DNA of 47,622 nucleotides from Bacillus sp. MUM 116. GTDB lineage: Bacteria > Bacillota > Bacilli > Bacillales > Cytobacillaceae. A model generated the notes under the pieces. It was not told the DNA's origin and searched no databases. It was given only the letters and a program-made list of their open reading frames with translations. Below are positions 1 to 8,347 of the stretch, piece by piece (positions within the stretch are counted from its first letter, which is position 1; every line of letters begins with the position of its first letter). The translations under genes were made by a program, and so were the position numbers. The stretch lies in contig NZ_MLYR01000090.1 in assembly GCF_001866655.1 (NCBI RefSeq), positions 1 through 47,622 on the forward strand. Direction: 5' to 3'.

Positions 1-175
1 ATATAATATTATTCTTATTTAATTAAAATAAAAAAAGACCCGTTCCAATGCGTTTTTGCTTTAAAGCACTGGAGTCAGATCTAATCGTTTTTGTGTATGT
101 ATTTTTGGTTTTATGTTATTTAATCCATTTCTAATATAACGTTTGAAAAAAGAAGTTTCTTCGTCAAAATAGCCT
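1..175. other. AT-rich flank, no gene seen
   Basis: This stretch lies downstream of aroD on the minus strand. I see no convincing coding frame. On the minus strand a GC-rich run is followed by a T run near positions 31-38, which could be a weak terminator for aroD, but its stem is poor. Confidence 0.3.
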
Positions 176-940
176 TTACAAATTATTGTGTAATAGTGAT
201 AATACTTTTCTTAATTCTTTCACATCAATTTGCCCTGGAGCAGAAGATTTCTTTGCGGCCCCGAAGGTCAATGCCGATCCAAACAGTTCGCCGGACAAGC
301 GGCTGATAACTCCTTTACCTGCCATCGACATGGTAATGATTGGCCGGTCCGGATATTGTTCTTTCATGGAATTTGTTGCATCTAATAGAGTTAATACATC
401 TGCCGCACTATTCGGCATAACAGCGATTTTCGGAAAATCTCCTCCAAGTTCCAGAGCTTTCCGCAGCCTTGAGACAATTTCCTCTTTTGCTGGAGTTTTT
501 TCAAAATCATGATTGGAAAGAATGACGAAAACATTTTGGGAATGAGCAAACTCAATTAAACTTTTAACCTCTGATTCCTTATTAAATAACTCAATATCGA
601 TGATATCCACGAAACCTGTTTCAGCAATTCGTTTGTTTAAATGCATATATTCTGAGGAGTTGAGTTCCTTTTCTCCGCCTTCTTTGGCACTGCGAAACGT
701 AAAAATGAGCGGCTTGTCTTGCAAGTAGGCACGGATTTCACTGAGAGCTTCTATAACTTTTTCGATTTCCTCAATATCGTTGAAAAAGTCAACTCGCCAT
801 TCGACTAGATCCACATCAATTGTGTTTACATGTTTTGCCTCTTCTTTTAGTTCTTCTAGTGTTTGTCCTACCAGTGGAACACATATTTTTGGAATCCCTT
901 CACCGATTGTAATTCCGCGAACTGTAACTATTTTTTTCAT
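176..940 (-). CDS. aroD: 3-dehydroquinate dehydratase, type I
   Basis: Converts 3-dehydroquinate to 3-dehydroshikimate in the cytosolic shikimate pathway through a Schiff-base lysine. The 254-aa length is normal for type I enzymes. Visible landmarks are EWRVD (47-51, substrate-binding Glu and Arg), the catalytic His144 in LSNHDF, the Schiff-base Lys171 in FPKIAVMPN, Arg214 in the MSMAGKGVISR segment and the Ser233/Gln237 loop. Its ATG overlaps the end of the upstream shikimate kinase gene by 4 bp, so the two are translationally coupled. The pair covers step 3 and step 5 of the pathway; no other aro gene is nearby. I am very sure of the family. Confidence 0.96.
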   Translation of the reverse strand: MKKIVTVRGITIGEGIPKICVPLVGQTLEELKEEAKHVNTIDVDLVEWRVDFFNDIEEIEKVIEALSEIRAYLQDKPLIFTFRSAKEGGEKELNSSEYMHLNKRIAETGFVDIIDIELFNKESEVKSLIEFAHSQNVFVILSNHDFEKTPAKEEIVSRLRKALELGGDFPKIAVMPNSAADVLTLLDATNSMKEQYPDRPIITMSMAGKGVISRLSGELFGSALTFGAAKKSSAPGQIDVKELRKVLSLLHNNL

Positions 941-1479
941 ATCGAACCCTTCCTTTTTTCCCCGGGAAACTTTAATGAATCGATAATATCATCCGCAACT
1001 TCTTCCGGGCACTTTTGGTCGGTTTTTATATTAATATGATGCTGCGCGTAAACTTCCTGCCTTTTATAAAATAGCTCCTCTATTTCATCCATTGACTTTC
1101 CTTGTAAAACAGGACGGCTATCGATAATCAGGCTGATGCGATCTTTCCAGCACTCCCAAGAGATATCGAGGAAAATTACTGTACAAGTGGCTAAACATAT
1201 TTTTCGAATTTCCTTCTGAAGGAAAGCCCCGCCGCCAACAGAAATGATTTGACGCCCTTGATTACATTTCTCTGTTATCAGACTTTTTTCCCTTTCTCTA
1301 AAGATCTTTTCTCCATATTGCTTGAAGATTTGCGATACAGGCATACTGAATTCTTTTTCGATTTCTTCATCTATATCAATAAATTCCCGATTCAATTTTT
1401 CTGCGAGAATTTTTCCAATCGTGGTTTTACCAGCACCCATAAATCCGATAAAGACAATACTTTTTTCATCTTTTTGCAA
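937..1479 (-). CDS. aroK: Shikimate kinase
   Basis: Phosphorylates shikimate to shikimate 3-phosphate with ATP. The 180-aa protein has the Walker A loop GFMGAGKTT (12-20), the DID motif (35-37), the substrate Arg61, the GGG loop (82-84) and the lid segment DSRPVL around Arg122. The start is a TTG about 9 nt after the ribosome binding site CAGGAGTGA. It is the first gene of the aroK-aroD pair, overlapping aroD by 4 bp. It could equally be called aroL; family assignment is secure. Confidence 0.95.
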   Translation of the reverse strand: MQKDEKSIVFIGFMGAGKTTIGKILAEKLNREFIDIDEEIEKEFSMPVSQIFKQYGEKIFREREKSLITEKCNQGRQIISVGGGAFLQKEIRKICLATCTVIFLDISWECWKDRISLIIDSRPVLQGKSMDEIEELFYKRQEVYAQHHINIKTDQKCPEEVADDIIDSLKFPGEKRKGSI

Positions 1480-1602
1480 AATTATTCACTCCTGAAAGCT
1501 TAAAATAGCAACTTGTATCAAGTATAAGCCTTTGGTATTGTAAAAAACAATTGATAATTCTGAAAAACTAAACAAAGAAGGAAGAATCCATGAGATAAAG
1601 CT

Positions 1603-2439
1603 TTATATCTTCTTGGAGTATCTAAAAATCCGTTCAAAAGTGAAACTAATCAAAAAGGTTATTAAAGAAAGGAATACTGCAATGCTCGAGAATGCGAGCA
1701 CATAGGCATTGTATTCTGCAATTCGACGAACAATTTTAAGCGTGTTGACTTGTAAAATTCCTGCAGCAGCATTTAATAAAACCAACACAAAGAATATCAT
1801 CAAAAGCCCTTTGGTAGAATTTTGGATATCTGCTTTACTTAAGCCAATATGCGCTGAAATGCAGAATGCAAGTATAAGAAAGATCCAGAACAATGGATTA
1901 ATTAGATTTTCAGGAATAAAAATGCTTTTGATGATGGCAATACTTGAATCACCCGCGGTTTTTAAAAGATTTACATCCAATTTTTCAAAAGATACATGAA
2001 GATGGATTTCTGATTCTAATGTGTTAAATGACTGGGGAAGTAAAAGATACATTCCCAAAAGTAAGGAACCAATCCCGCTAAAGATTGGGCCTAAGCCGAT
2101 AAAAAAGTTTCCTATTTGTTGATAGATACTATTCCGATTGTAATAATGTTCGACATATCCCAGGATACCCTCTGGATGATTGAACTGAAGGAATTTTACT
2201 CTGGATACCTTATGCCCCCATAAAAAGCACATGATTAAATGGCCAAGTTCGTGGATTGGCGTTCCAATCCAGGCAGTCCAAAGCACACCTCTCGGTCCAA
2301 AAGTTCGAATCAAAAATTTGTTCGTATATTTTTCAAGAATCCCCAAGATTATGCCAATAATAATAATGGCGCCAACAAGATATAGTAGTTCTATAAAACT
2401 AATGATAAAGGTATATATTAAAAAAGACAGAATATTCAT
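1603..2439 (-). CDS. Polytopic membrane protein with HELGH metallopeptidase-like motif
   Basis: A 278-aa integral membrane protein with about six hydrophobic segments. PIHELGHLIM (61-70) places an HExxH zinc motif at the edge of a membrane helix, as in site-2-protease-like (M50) peptidases. A GLGPIFSG segment follows about 50 residues later inside another helix. The classical NPxxD/LDG third-ligand motif of M50 is not obvious, so catalytic activity is uncertain. The gene is monocistronic, with ATG after AAAGGACCCAGAGTAAG. It is divergent from the micropeptide and DoxX genes. The role is unknown; an intramembrane protease or an inactive relative are both possible. Confidence 0.75.
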   Translation of the reverse strand: MNILSFLIYTFIISFIELLYLVGAIIIIGIILGILEKYTNKFLIRTFGPRGVLWTAWIGTPIHELGHLIMCFLWGHKVSRVKFLQFNHPEGILGYVEHYYNRNSIYQQIGNFFIGLGPIFSGIGSLLLGMYLLLPQSFNTLESEIHLHVSFEKLDVNLLKTAGDSSIAIIKSIFIPENLINPLFWIFLILAFCISAHIGLSKADIQNSTKGLLMIFFVLVLLNAAAGILQVNTLKIVRRIAEYNAYVLAFSSIAVFLSLITFLISFTFERIFRYSKKI

Positions 2440-2605
2440 CTTACTCTGGGTCCTTTCAACGCATTCTTTGCTTTTTCACCCTATCCCATCACCAAACTCC
2501 CAGCTTAACCAAATATTTACATACACTTTATTATTTCTTTGTATTTTCTGGATAGAATGAAGCTATAAGGAATTTACCTTTACTAATTTAAAGGGGGATA
2601 AGAGT

Positions 2606-2701
2606 TTGCATCAGATTCTGAATTTTCTGTTCCTAATGTATGTGGCTTCGTGTTTTGTAAAAATTTTTTATTATTCCTTTATTGATGTTAATAAAAAATA
2701 A
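2606..2701 (+). CDS. Hydrophobic 31-aa micropeptide A
   Basis: A tiny ORF starting at TTG after the ribosome binding site AAAGGGGGATAAGAG. It encodes a mostly hydrophobic peptide: MHQILNFLFLMYV at the start, a central VKIFYYSF segment, and a charged VNKK tail. One transmembrane helix is likely. It resembles micropeptide B at 26225-26326 in length, the M-H-x-(I/L)-L-N start, the aromatic KIFY core and the lysine-rich end, so the two are probably paralogues. Function unknown. It lies upstream of the DoxX gene with 121 nt between. Confidence 0.6.
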   Translation: MHQILNFLFLMYVASCFVKIFYYSFIDVNKK

Positions 2702-2822
2702 CCCATTTCTTTTAAATCTTCAACTTTATTTACTCCGCTAATTATAAAGAACTTTCTCAAATAATTTTTCTGTAATGGTTTGTCCTTCCTATTGCATACA
2801 TTTTTATTAAGGGGGGATTGCC

Positions 2823-3188
2823 ATTTTTCGTTCGTTTACAACGTTTAAACTCATTCGTTATGCTGTTGCCTATGTTTTTATTACTTCCGGGTTTATGAAA
2901 TTACTGAATACAGCGTTAGCCAATCATTTTATCGCATTAGAGCTGCCTTATCCGCATGTTCTACTTAATACAATCATTCTTCTTGAAATTGTTTGCGGGA
3001 TTCTGATCCTGCTTAACAAAAGTGTAAGAAATGCAGTGATTCCTTTAATAGCCATTATGATCGCTGCTATCATTCTAACCAAAGTTCCTACCGTCCACAC
3101 CAGTATCTTGCAGTTTGCCTTCGATGCACGGTTGGATATTGTCATGCTCATCCTGCTTATCGTCCTTTATAATCGAAATCCAGATTAA
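2823..3188 (+). CDS. DoxX-family membrane protein, probable ATT start
   Basis: A 121-aa, four-helix membrane protein. The segment RYAVAYVFITSGFMKLLN is the typical first helix of the DoxX family, and helices 2-4 follow (LLNTIILLEIVCGILIL, AVIPLIAIMIAAIIL, RLDIVMLILLIVL). The first ATG (2895) lies inside this first helix and would remove most of it. The reading frame stays open upstream to ATT at 2823, which gives (M)FRSFTTFKLIRY and sits 6 nt after the strong ribosome binding site AAGGGGGG. I therefore place the start at ATT. DoxX proteins are linked to redox or sulfur metabolism in some bacteria; the role here is unknown. Confidence 0.75.
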   Translation: MFRSFTTFKLIRYAVAYVFITSGFMKLLNTALANHFIALELPYPHVLLNTIILLEIVCGILILLNKSVRNAVIPLIAIMIAAIILTKVPTVHTSILQFAFDARLDIVMLILLIVLYNRNPD

Positions 3189-3189
3189 A

Positions 3190-3222
3190 GAAATCCCCCT
3201 CTGTGAATTGAGGGGGATTTCT
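3190..3222. terminator. Bidirectional terminator between DoxX and nitrilase genes
   Basis: GAAATCCCCCTC and GAGGGGGATTTC form a 12-bp perfect stem with an 8-nt loop. It lies between two convergent genes with T/A-rich flanks on both sides. Confidence 0.85.
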
Positions 3223-3233
3223 TCGATATAATT

Positions 3234-4106
3234 CTATAAGCTTCGAGCGGTTACCGGCACCAATGTTTTTTCTAATATCGGCCCATATGTATCAGTCCGC
3301 CGGTCTCTTAAAAATTGCAATAGGTTTCTGGCAAATTCGATTTCTCTTAAATGGATGCTTTGAACTAATATTCCTTCTTGTTCATCTAATGATAGAATGA
3401 TTTCTCCCATTGGATTGCTGATGAAGCTGCCGCCGTAAAAGCTCATATCTTTTTCCTTTCCGACACGGTTCACTGCTGCCACAAAAACTCCATTGTGAAT
3501 TCCATGTGCGGAAATCGCTTTTGTCCAAGCTGTTTTTGTGGAAAGCTCCGGATGATCCGGCTCGGACCCGATTGCAGAAGGATAGAAAAGAATGTCGGCA
3601 CCTTTTAATGTCAAAATCCGGGCAACTTCCGGAAACCACTCGTCCCAGCAAATGCCAATCCCAATTCTTCCAAATTTCGTATCATATACCGGGTAACCAG
3701 TATCCCCTGGTGTGAAATAATATTTTTCATGATATTGAGGGCCATCTGGAATATGATTTTTCCGGGTGGTTCCTAAATGGTTGCCCGCTTCATCAAAAAC
3801 AGCTGCACTATTAAAATAAACTCCTTTAGCTGCCCATTCATAGAACGGAACAATTAACACGATTCCAAGTTCTCTAGCAAGCTCCTGCATTTCCACAATC
3901 GCTTCATGGTCATGCGGGATGGCCAACTGATAATGATCAACAGAAACAGTTTGAGCAAAATATTGCGCATGATAAAGCTCCTGCAAACAAACAATGTTAG
4001 CACCCTGTGCTGCTGCTTCTCTCACCTTAGCTTTTGCCTTTTCGATATTGATTTCGACTCTCTCATCACACGTCATTTGCACTAATCCAATTTTCACTTT
4101 ACTCAT
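3234..4106 (-). CDS. Nitrilase-superfamily amidase, N-carbamoylputrescine amidase-like
   Basis: A carbon-nitrogen hydrolase of 290 aa with the Glu-Lys-Cys triad visible: Glu43 in CLQELY, Lys116 in TTRKNHIPD and Cys153 in GIGICWDEW. The DGPQYHEKYYFTPGDTGYPV stretch is typical of the AguB/N-carbamoylputrescine amidase branch, which hydrolyses N-carbamoyl or amide groups with release of NH3 and CO2. No other agmatine pathway gene (AguA) is present, so the substrate may be another carbamoyl or amide compound. It is the last gene of an operon with an amidohydrolase (4-bp overlap) and an APC permease. Family is secure; substrate is inference. Confidence 0.88.
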   Translation of the reverse strand: MSKVKIGLVQMTCDERVEINIEKAKAKVREAAAQGANIVCLQELYHAQYFAQTVSVDHYQLAIPHDHEAIVEMQELARELGIVLIVPFYEWAAKGVYFNSAAVFDEAGNHLGTTRKNHIPDGPQYHEKYYFTPGDTGYPVYDTKFGRIGIGICWDEWFPEVARILTLKGADILFYPSAIGSEPDHPELSTKTAWTKAISAHGIHNGVFVAAVNRVGKEKDMSFYGGSFISNPMGEIILSLDEQEGILVQSIHLREIEFARNLLQFLRDRRTDTYGPILEKTLVPVTARSL

Positions 4107-5716
4107 CGTGAAACCTCCTCAACTATTTCATGGACAACTTTTCCGTCCACCATGGTTAAGACCACTTTCGTTTTTTTAATTTCCTCATATGGAACTGCAA
4201 ATAAATTCCGGTCAAGGACAATAATATCCGCTAATTTTCCAGCCTCTATCGTCCCAAGTTCATGCTCCCGGAATGAACCATATGCAGGTGCAGCCGTATA
4301 GGCAAGGAGTGCATCCTTTAGAGAAATCCTTTCCTCCCCGTCCCAAACTACACCTTCATCATCCAATCTAGTAACAGCACGATAGATTCCAGGGAATGGA
4401 TCCAATTTTACAACTGGATAATCCGTGCCAAAAACCACATTTGTACCTTTATCGATCATTGTCTTTAATAAGAAATTATATTTCATTCTTTCTGGTCCAA
4501 TTAATTCCTCGTATACGTCCCTTGTAGTGACATTAATGTGCTCCGGCTGTACTGAGGCAATCACGCCTAATTGATAGAAACGGTCAATGTCATCAGGGTG
4601 AATCATTTCCACATGCTCAATTGAATGGCGGGAATCTCGAACCCCATTTTCCTTTTGCGCAGCTTCAAATGAATCCAATGCTAATTGAACCGCCCCATCC
4701 CCTATACAATGGAACCGAACACGGAATCCTTCTTTATCCGCTTCTACTGTCCATTTTTTAATCGTTTCTTCCGGAAAAACCGTACTTCCCTTTGTTTCCG
4801 GATTATTCGTATATGGCTCTAGTAAATAGGCCGTATAGCTGGTCGTTACCCCATCAGCAAACTGTTTAAAGCCACAAAATTGAACCATGTTGCTCTTATA
4901 TGTTTCTTGTAAACTTTTAGCGAGCTCAAGGTCGCCATTTAATGGGGCAACAAAATGTACCCTGGTAGTTAATTTCCCTTCTCTTTCATAGTCGGCATAT
5001 AGTTCGGCTTCTTCTGTACTCATTTCCGGAATTCGCAACAAGTCATGAACCGAGGTCACCCCGCATTTAGCGGCTTCTGTTAAAAAGTTATCGAGCAGTT
5101 TTCCCTTTATTTCCAAACTAATCGGTAATACCTTGGTAACAAGACCTACTGCATGTTCCAATAATAATCCTGTTGGCTCGCCATTTTCATCCTTTACAAT
5201 TTCCCCATAGGGCGGGTTTTCCGTATTTCGATCAATCCCTGCTAATTCAAGCGCCTTTGAATTTACCCATGCACTATGAAATTCAGCTTGGTACAGGAGC
5301 ACGGGACGATCAGGGATGACCTCATCTAAATAGGATCGATGTGGTTCTCCTTCCTCCCATTGATTTTGCTCCCAGCTGCAGCCAATGACAAATGGATCCT
5401 CCTTTTTCGTATCCGCATACTCCTTCACTATTTGGGCAGCTTCTTTTGCCGACCTGGACAAATGAAGTCTGACACTATCATTCAATAAACCTCCCATAAG
5501 GAGATGGATATGAAAGTCATGAAATCCCGGCATAATTAATTGATCTTCAAAATCGTAAATCTTAGTCTGATGATCAATATAATCAGAAACATCCTCTGAT
5601 TCTATAACCTTAACAATTTTATTTTCTTTTATAAGGATTGACGCTGATATTGGTGCATCTGAGGCACCTGTAAAAACTGCGTTTCCTCTCATCACAATGT
5701 CTGCTGCGAATCTCAT
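4103..5716 (-). CDS. YtcJ-type metal-dependent amidohydrolase
   Basis: A 537-aa amidohydrolase-superfamily enzyme (amidohydrolase_3 branch). The metal-binding HxH is at 69-71 in MPGFHDFHIH. Further signature segments are RFHCIGDGAVQLALDSFE, HSIEHVEMIHPDD and the catalytic Asp in VFGTDYPV. The C-terminal GTIEAGKLADIIVLDRN returns to the small composite beta domain. ATG follows AAGGAGAG by 7 nt. Its last 4 bp overlap the nitrilase ATG and it starts 13 bp after the permease gene, so the three proteins probably act on one imported amide or cyclic ureide. The substrate is not predictable from sequence alone. Confidence 0.88.
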   Translation of the reverse strand: MRFAADIVMRGNAVFTGASDAPISASILIKENKIVKVIESEDVSDYIDHQTKIYDFEDQLIMPGFHDFHIHLLMGGLLNDSVRLHLSRSAKEAAQIVKEYADTKKEDPFVIGCSWEQNQWEEGEPHRSYLDEVIPDRPVLLYQAEFHSAWVNSKALELAGIDRNTENPPYGEIVKDENGEPTGLLLEHAVGLVTKVLPISLEIKGKLLDNFLTEAAKCGVTSVHDLLRIPEMSTEEAELYADYEREGKLTTRVHFVAPLNGDLELAKSLQETYKSNMVQFCGFKQFADGVTTSYTAYLLEPYTNNPETKGSTVFPEETIKKWTVEADKEGFRVRFHCIGDGAVQLALDSFEAAQKENGVRDSRHSIEHVEMIHPDDIDRFYQLGVIASVQPEHINVTTRDVYEELIGPERMKYNFLLKTMIDKGTNVVFGTDYPVVKLDPFPGIYRAVTRLDDEGVVWDGEERISLKDALLAYTAAPAYGSFREHELGTIEAGKLADIIVLDRNLFAVPYEEIKKTKVVLTMVDGKVVHEIVEEVSR

Positions 5717-5729
5717 ATGAAATCTCTCC

Positions 5730-7088
5730 TTATATCGTTAAATCATTGCTAGAGTCTTCAGTAAAATCAAGCTGCGGCGGCTGAACACGGAATAATTTGG
5801 TTTTATATGCCAGATAGGCAATCCCGACAACTGTCCAAATTCCTCCCAAAGTCATTGATTTACTATCTAAATCACTCCATAGCTTTATCGAAACGATGGC
5901 CCCAATTAATGGAACAATCAAATACAATACAATTCCTTTTAACGACCTTTGCTTTCCTTTTATAAAATAATGTGCAATCACACTCAAATTTACAAAGGTA
6001 AAGGCGATTAATGCCCCAAAATTGATAAAGGAAGTAATCGTTACAAGATCAGTGAACAGTGCGGCTAACGCAAAAATACTTACTAAAACAATATTGTTTA
6101 AAGGTGTTTTAAATTTTGGATGGATATAGGCAAAAAACTTTTTCGGAATAACTGAATCTCTGCCCATTGCAAATAAAATTCTTGATACACTAGCATGTGA
6201 AGCCATTGCAGAGGTGAATGCACAAACCACCATAGCAGCAATAAAAAGCGCATTAAAAAAGGTTCCTCCGATTAATTTGGCCACTTCAATAGCGGCAGTA
6301 TCAAGGTTTTTATAAGAAGTAAAATCTGGGTGAATTAAATGTGAAAGATAAGAAATGAAGATAAAACATGCTCCGGCAAAAAGCGTTACAAACATGATAG
6401 CTTTCGGAATCGTTTTTTCCGGTTTAATCGTCTCTTCGGCAAATGTTGTTAGTGCATCGAACCCTAAAAACGATAAGCAAAGAATCGAAGCTCCAGAAAA
6501 AATCGCCACCAATGATGTATGTTCGGTCATAAATGGTGTTACTGAAAATAATGTTCCTTGGCCTGTTCCGGTTAAGAGGGACTTCACACCAAGAATAACA
6601 AAAAATATAAGTACGAGGTATTGAAATCCAAGCAGAAGCATATTCATCGTAACGGTTACTTTCATGCCAATGACATTGAATACGGTTACAAGAACAATCA
6701 TGCTAATAATCCAAACGCTAAATGGGATGGACGGAAAATATTCTGTTAAGTAAAGTGCAATGATGAGGAAATTAATCATTGGAATAAATAAATAATCCAT
6801 TAAAATAACCCAGCCTACCATAAAACCCAGATGTGGGCTTATTGATTTTTGCGTGTAGGAATAGGCCGAACCGGCAATAGGAAAAGCTTTTCCCATTCGT
6901 CCATAGCTGTATGCTGTAAACAGCATGGCAATAAGGGCAACTATGTAGGCAGAAGGTGTTACTCCTTTAGAAATTGATTCAACGATTCCGAAGGTTGAAA
7001 AGACCGTCAATGGTGCCATGTAAGCAAGGCCTAACAATACAAGATGAAAAAAAGTCAACGACCGTTGTAATTGAACGGTTTTTTGCAT
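5730..7088 (-). CDS. APC-family amino acid/amine permease
   Basis: A 452-aa cytoplasmic-membrane transporter with 12 predicted helices. The N-terminal LGLAYMAPLTVFSTFGIV segment and the SYGRMGKAFPIAGSAYSY motif are characteristic of amino acid-polyamine-organocation permeases. It likely imports the substrate of the downstream amidohydrolase and nitrilase. The ATG lies 8 nt after AAAGGAGG. A 40-aa ORF with its own ribosome binding site overlaps the first 34 nt of the gene (see 7055-7177), suggesting translational coupling. Confidence 0.9.
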   Translation of the reverse strand: MQKTVQLQRSLTFFHLVLLGLAYMAPLTVFSTFGIVESISKGVTPSAYIVALIAMLFTAYSYGRMGKAFPIAGSAYSYTQKSISPHLGFMVGWVILMDYLFIPMINFLIIALYLTEYFPSIPFSVWIISMIVLVTVFNVIGMKVTVTMNMLLLGFQYLVLIFFVILGVKSLLTGTGQGTLFSVTPFMTEHTSLVAIFSGASILCLSFLGFDALTTFAEETIKPEKTIPKAIMFVTLFAGACFIFISYLSHLIHPDFTSYKNLDTAAIEVAKLIGGTFFNALFIAAMVVCAFTSAMASHASVSRILFAMGRDSVIPKKFFAYIHPKFKTPLNNIVLVSIFALAALFTDLVTITSFINFGALIAFTFVNLSVIAHYFIKGKQRSLKGIVLYLIVPLIGAIVSIKLWSDLDSKSMTLGGIWTVVGIAYLAYKTKLFRVQPPQLDFTEDSSNDLTI

Positions 7089-7177
7089 CTATCATTCCTC
7101 CTTTTTTTAAATAAAAATGCAAGTTCTATGCCAAGCCCAATAAAAGGTATATATAACTGACTTTTCAGAAAACACAT
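7055..7177 (-). CDS. 40-aa hydrophobic leader peptide overlapping the permease start
   Basis: An ATG after the strong ribosome binding site AAGGGAGG (9-nt spacing) opens a 40-codon frame. Its product starts MCFLKSQLYIPFIGLGIELA and continues with a basic KKRRNDR stretch, so one membrane helix with a positive cytoplasmic end is likely. The frame runs through the permease ribosome binding site and stops 34 nt inside the permease gene. It may be a small transporter subunit or a regulatory leader. No family recognised. Confidence 0.5.
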   Translation of the reverse strand: MCFLKSQLYIPFIGLGIELAFLFKKRRNDRCKKPFNYNGR

Positions 7178-7306
7178 TATATTTCGCCTCCCTTATTTAT
7201 GCATAAGTAAATAATTTATGTTAAATTGCATAATCCTAAAAATCCGCGATGTTCATAAACAAATTCACATTGCTACCCGCTTATCTTTAGGTATACATGG
7301 TAAAAT

Positions 7307-7557
7307 GCTGGTACCGTTGACTCGAATGCCCGAGTGGTAGGATACCAGCTGATTGATACCTTCGTTTTACCTAATTGGCATGGTGGGAAGATTATTATAC
7401 TCCCCTAGAAAACAGACTTTCTTTTCTTCGTGAAAAATACAAAGAAAACGAGGATGCTTTAAAAATAATCGAAGGTACACAACACTAAATCGACTTATAT
7501 CGTAACTACCATGAATATTATGGGTATGTTTTTTATCTATTTCAAAAGATAAAGTAA
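7307..7557 (+). pseudogene. C-terminal remnant of a class I SAM-dependent methyltransferase
   Basis: Translated pieces in two frames match the conserved end of a Bacillus methyltransferase family. VGYQLIDTFVLPN is read in one frame. After a frameshift near 7375 comes AWWEDYYTPLENRLSF, then EKYKENEDALKIIEGTQH. An in-frame TAA at 7486-7488 (probably once GAA) interrupts it. The frame then continues with IDLYRNYHEYYGYVFYLFQK up to a TAA at 7555. The N-terminal SAM-binding part is missing. One frameshift, one nonsense codon and a 5' deletion make it non-functional. The family name rests on remembered sequence patterns. Confidence 0.7.
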
Positions 7558-7560
7558 ATC

Positions 7561-7598
7561 AAAGAAATTCCCCTCAAAAAATAAGGGGAATTTCTTTT
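7561..7598. terminator. Bidirectional terminator
   Basis: AAAGAAATTCCCCT pairs with AGGGGAATTTCTTT, followed by a T run. It separates the methyltransferase remnant from the convergent unknown gene at 7623. Confidence 0.85.
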
Positions 7599-7622
7599 TT
7601 ATCTATGCAAAATCGCATATCA

Positions 7623-8345
7623 TTACTCGATTTCCTCTTCACCCAAAAATCTTACCATTTCCTCGTGCTCACCATAATTTGAGAAACTATTCCCATTTAA
7701 ATCATGCGGAGAAATCGCTTTATTTTTGGAATTAAAGGGGATCCAGCCAAAATTTATCTGTTCATTTTTAAAAAAGTAATTCGATTGTTTCGCTGAATCT
7801 TGTTCCATAAAAGAATTCAATACTGTCACCCATTCCTTGGGGATTTGCAGCACCCCATAAGGCTTAGTATCAAATGAAACCTTCTTCTCTATTTGGATTT
7901 TCGGAAAATAATGTTGCTTTCCGTCTGTGACCAAAAAACTCCTGTCCCGTAACAAATAAAACTTTCCATAACTTAGTTTACTATTCGGATCAATATTCCA
8001 AGAAAAATAAAACGTTTCCGGTTCATCCAAATGAAGTTTCAATAATTGTGGTTCTCCTCCAGTGTTAACCGATTCAAGCTCCCATTTCCGTTTTTCCCAC
8101 ACCCAAAAACTTGTTCCATATTTGGATCCTTTTGAAATAAACGGTACAAATACATTTTTTTCATCAAGGAAGACGGTGTCTTGAATTTTATTTACTGCAG
8201 CTTCCGGGAATAGATGATTAATCCTGCTGACTAATTGGTTTTTGGCCGGAAAAGGACTTGGTTTCGAATCATAATTCTGGTAGATTATTACAGATATTAT
8301 AACTATTATTGCTAAACTGGCAATCCATAAACTTTTTTTCAACAA
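7623..8345 (-). CDS. Unknown exported or membrane-anchored protein
   Basis: A 240-aa protein with an N-terminal KK plus a single hydrophobic segment (SLWIASLAIIVIISVIIY), then a soluble extracytoplasmic part rich in aromatic residues. No lipobox and no family recognised. The start is TTG, 8 nt after GAGGGGGG. It begins 2 nt after the stop of the upstream membrane gene (8348-9055), so the two form an operon and probably work together. The C-terminus is acidic (EEEIE). Confidence 0.75.
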   Translation of the reverse strand: MLKKSLWIASLAIIVIISVIIYQNYDSKPSPFPAKNQLVSRINHLFPEAAVNKIQDTVFLDEKNVFVPFISKGSKYGTSFWVWEKRKWELESVNTGGEPQLLKLHLDEPETFYFSWNIDPNSKLSYGKFYLLRDRSFLVTDGKQHYFPKIQIEKKVSFDTKPYGVLQIPKEWVTVLNSFMEQDSAKQSNYFFKNEQINFGWIPFNSKNKAISPHDLNGNSFSNYGEHEEMVRFLGEEEIE

Positions 8346-8347
8346 CT

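Noticed and set aside
7307..7349. Imperfect palindrome GCTGGTA...TACCAGC with inner ACTCG/CGAGT
   Set aside because: The same bases translate into part of the methyltransferase remnant (VGYQLIDTFVLP region), so coding origin explains it.
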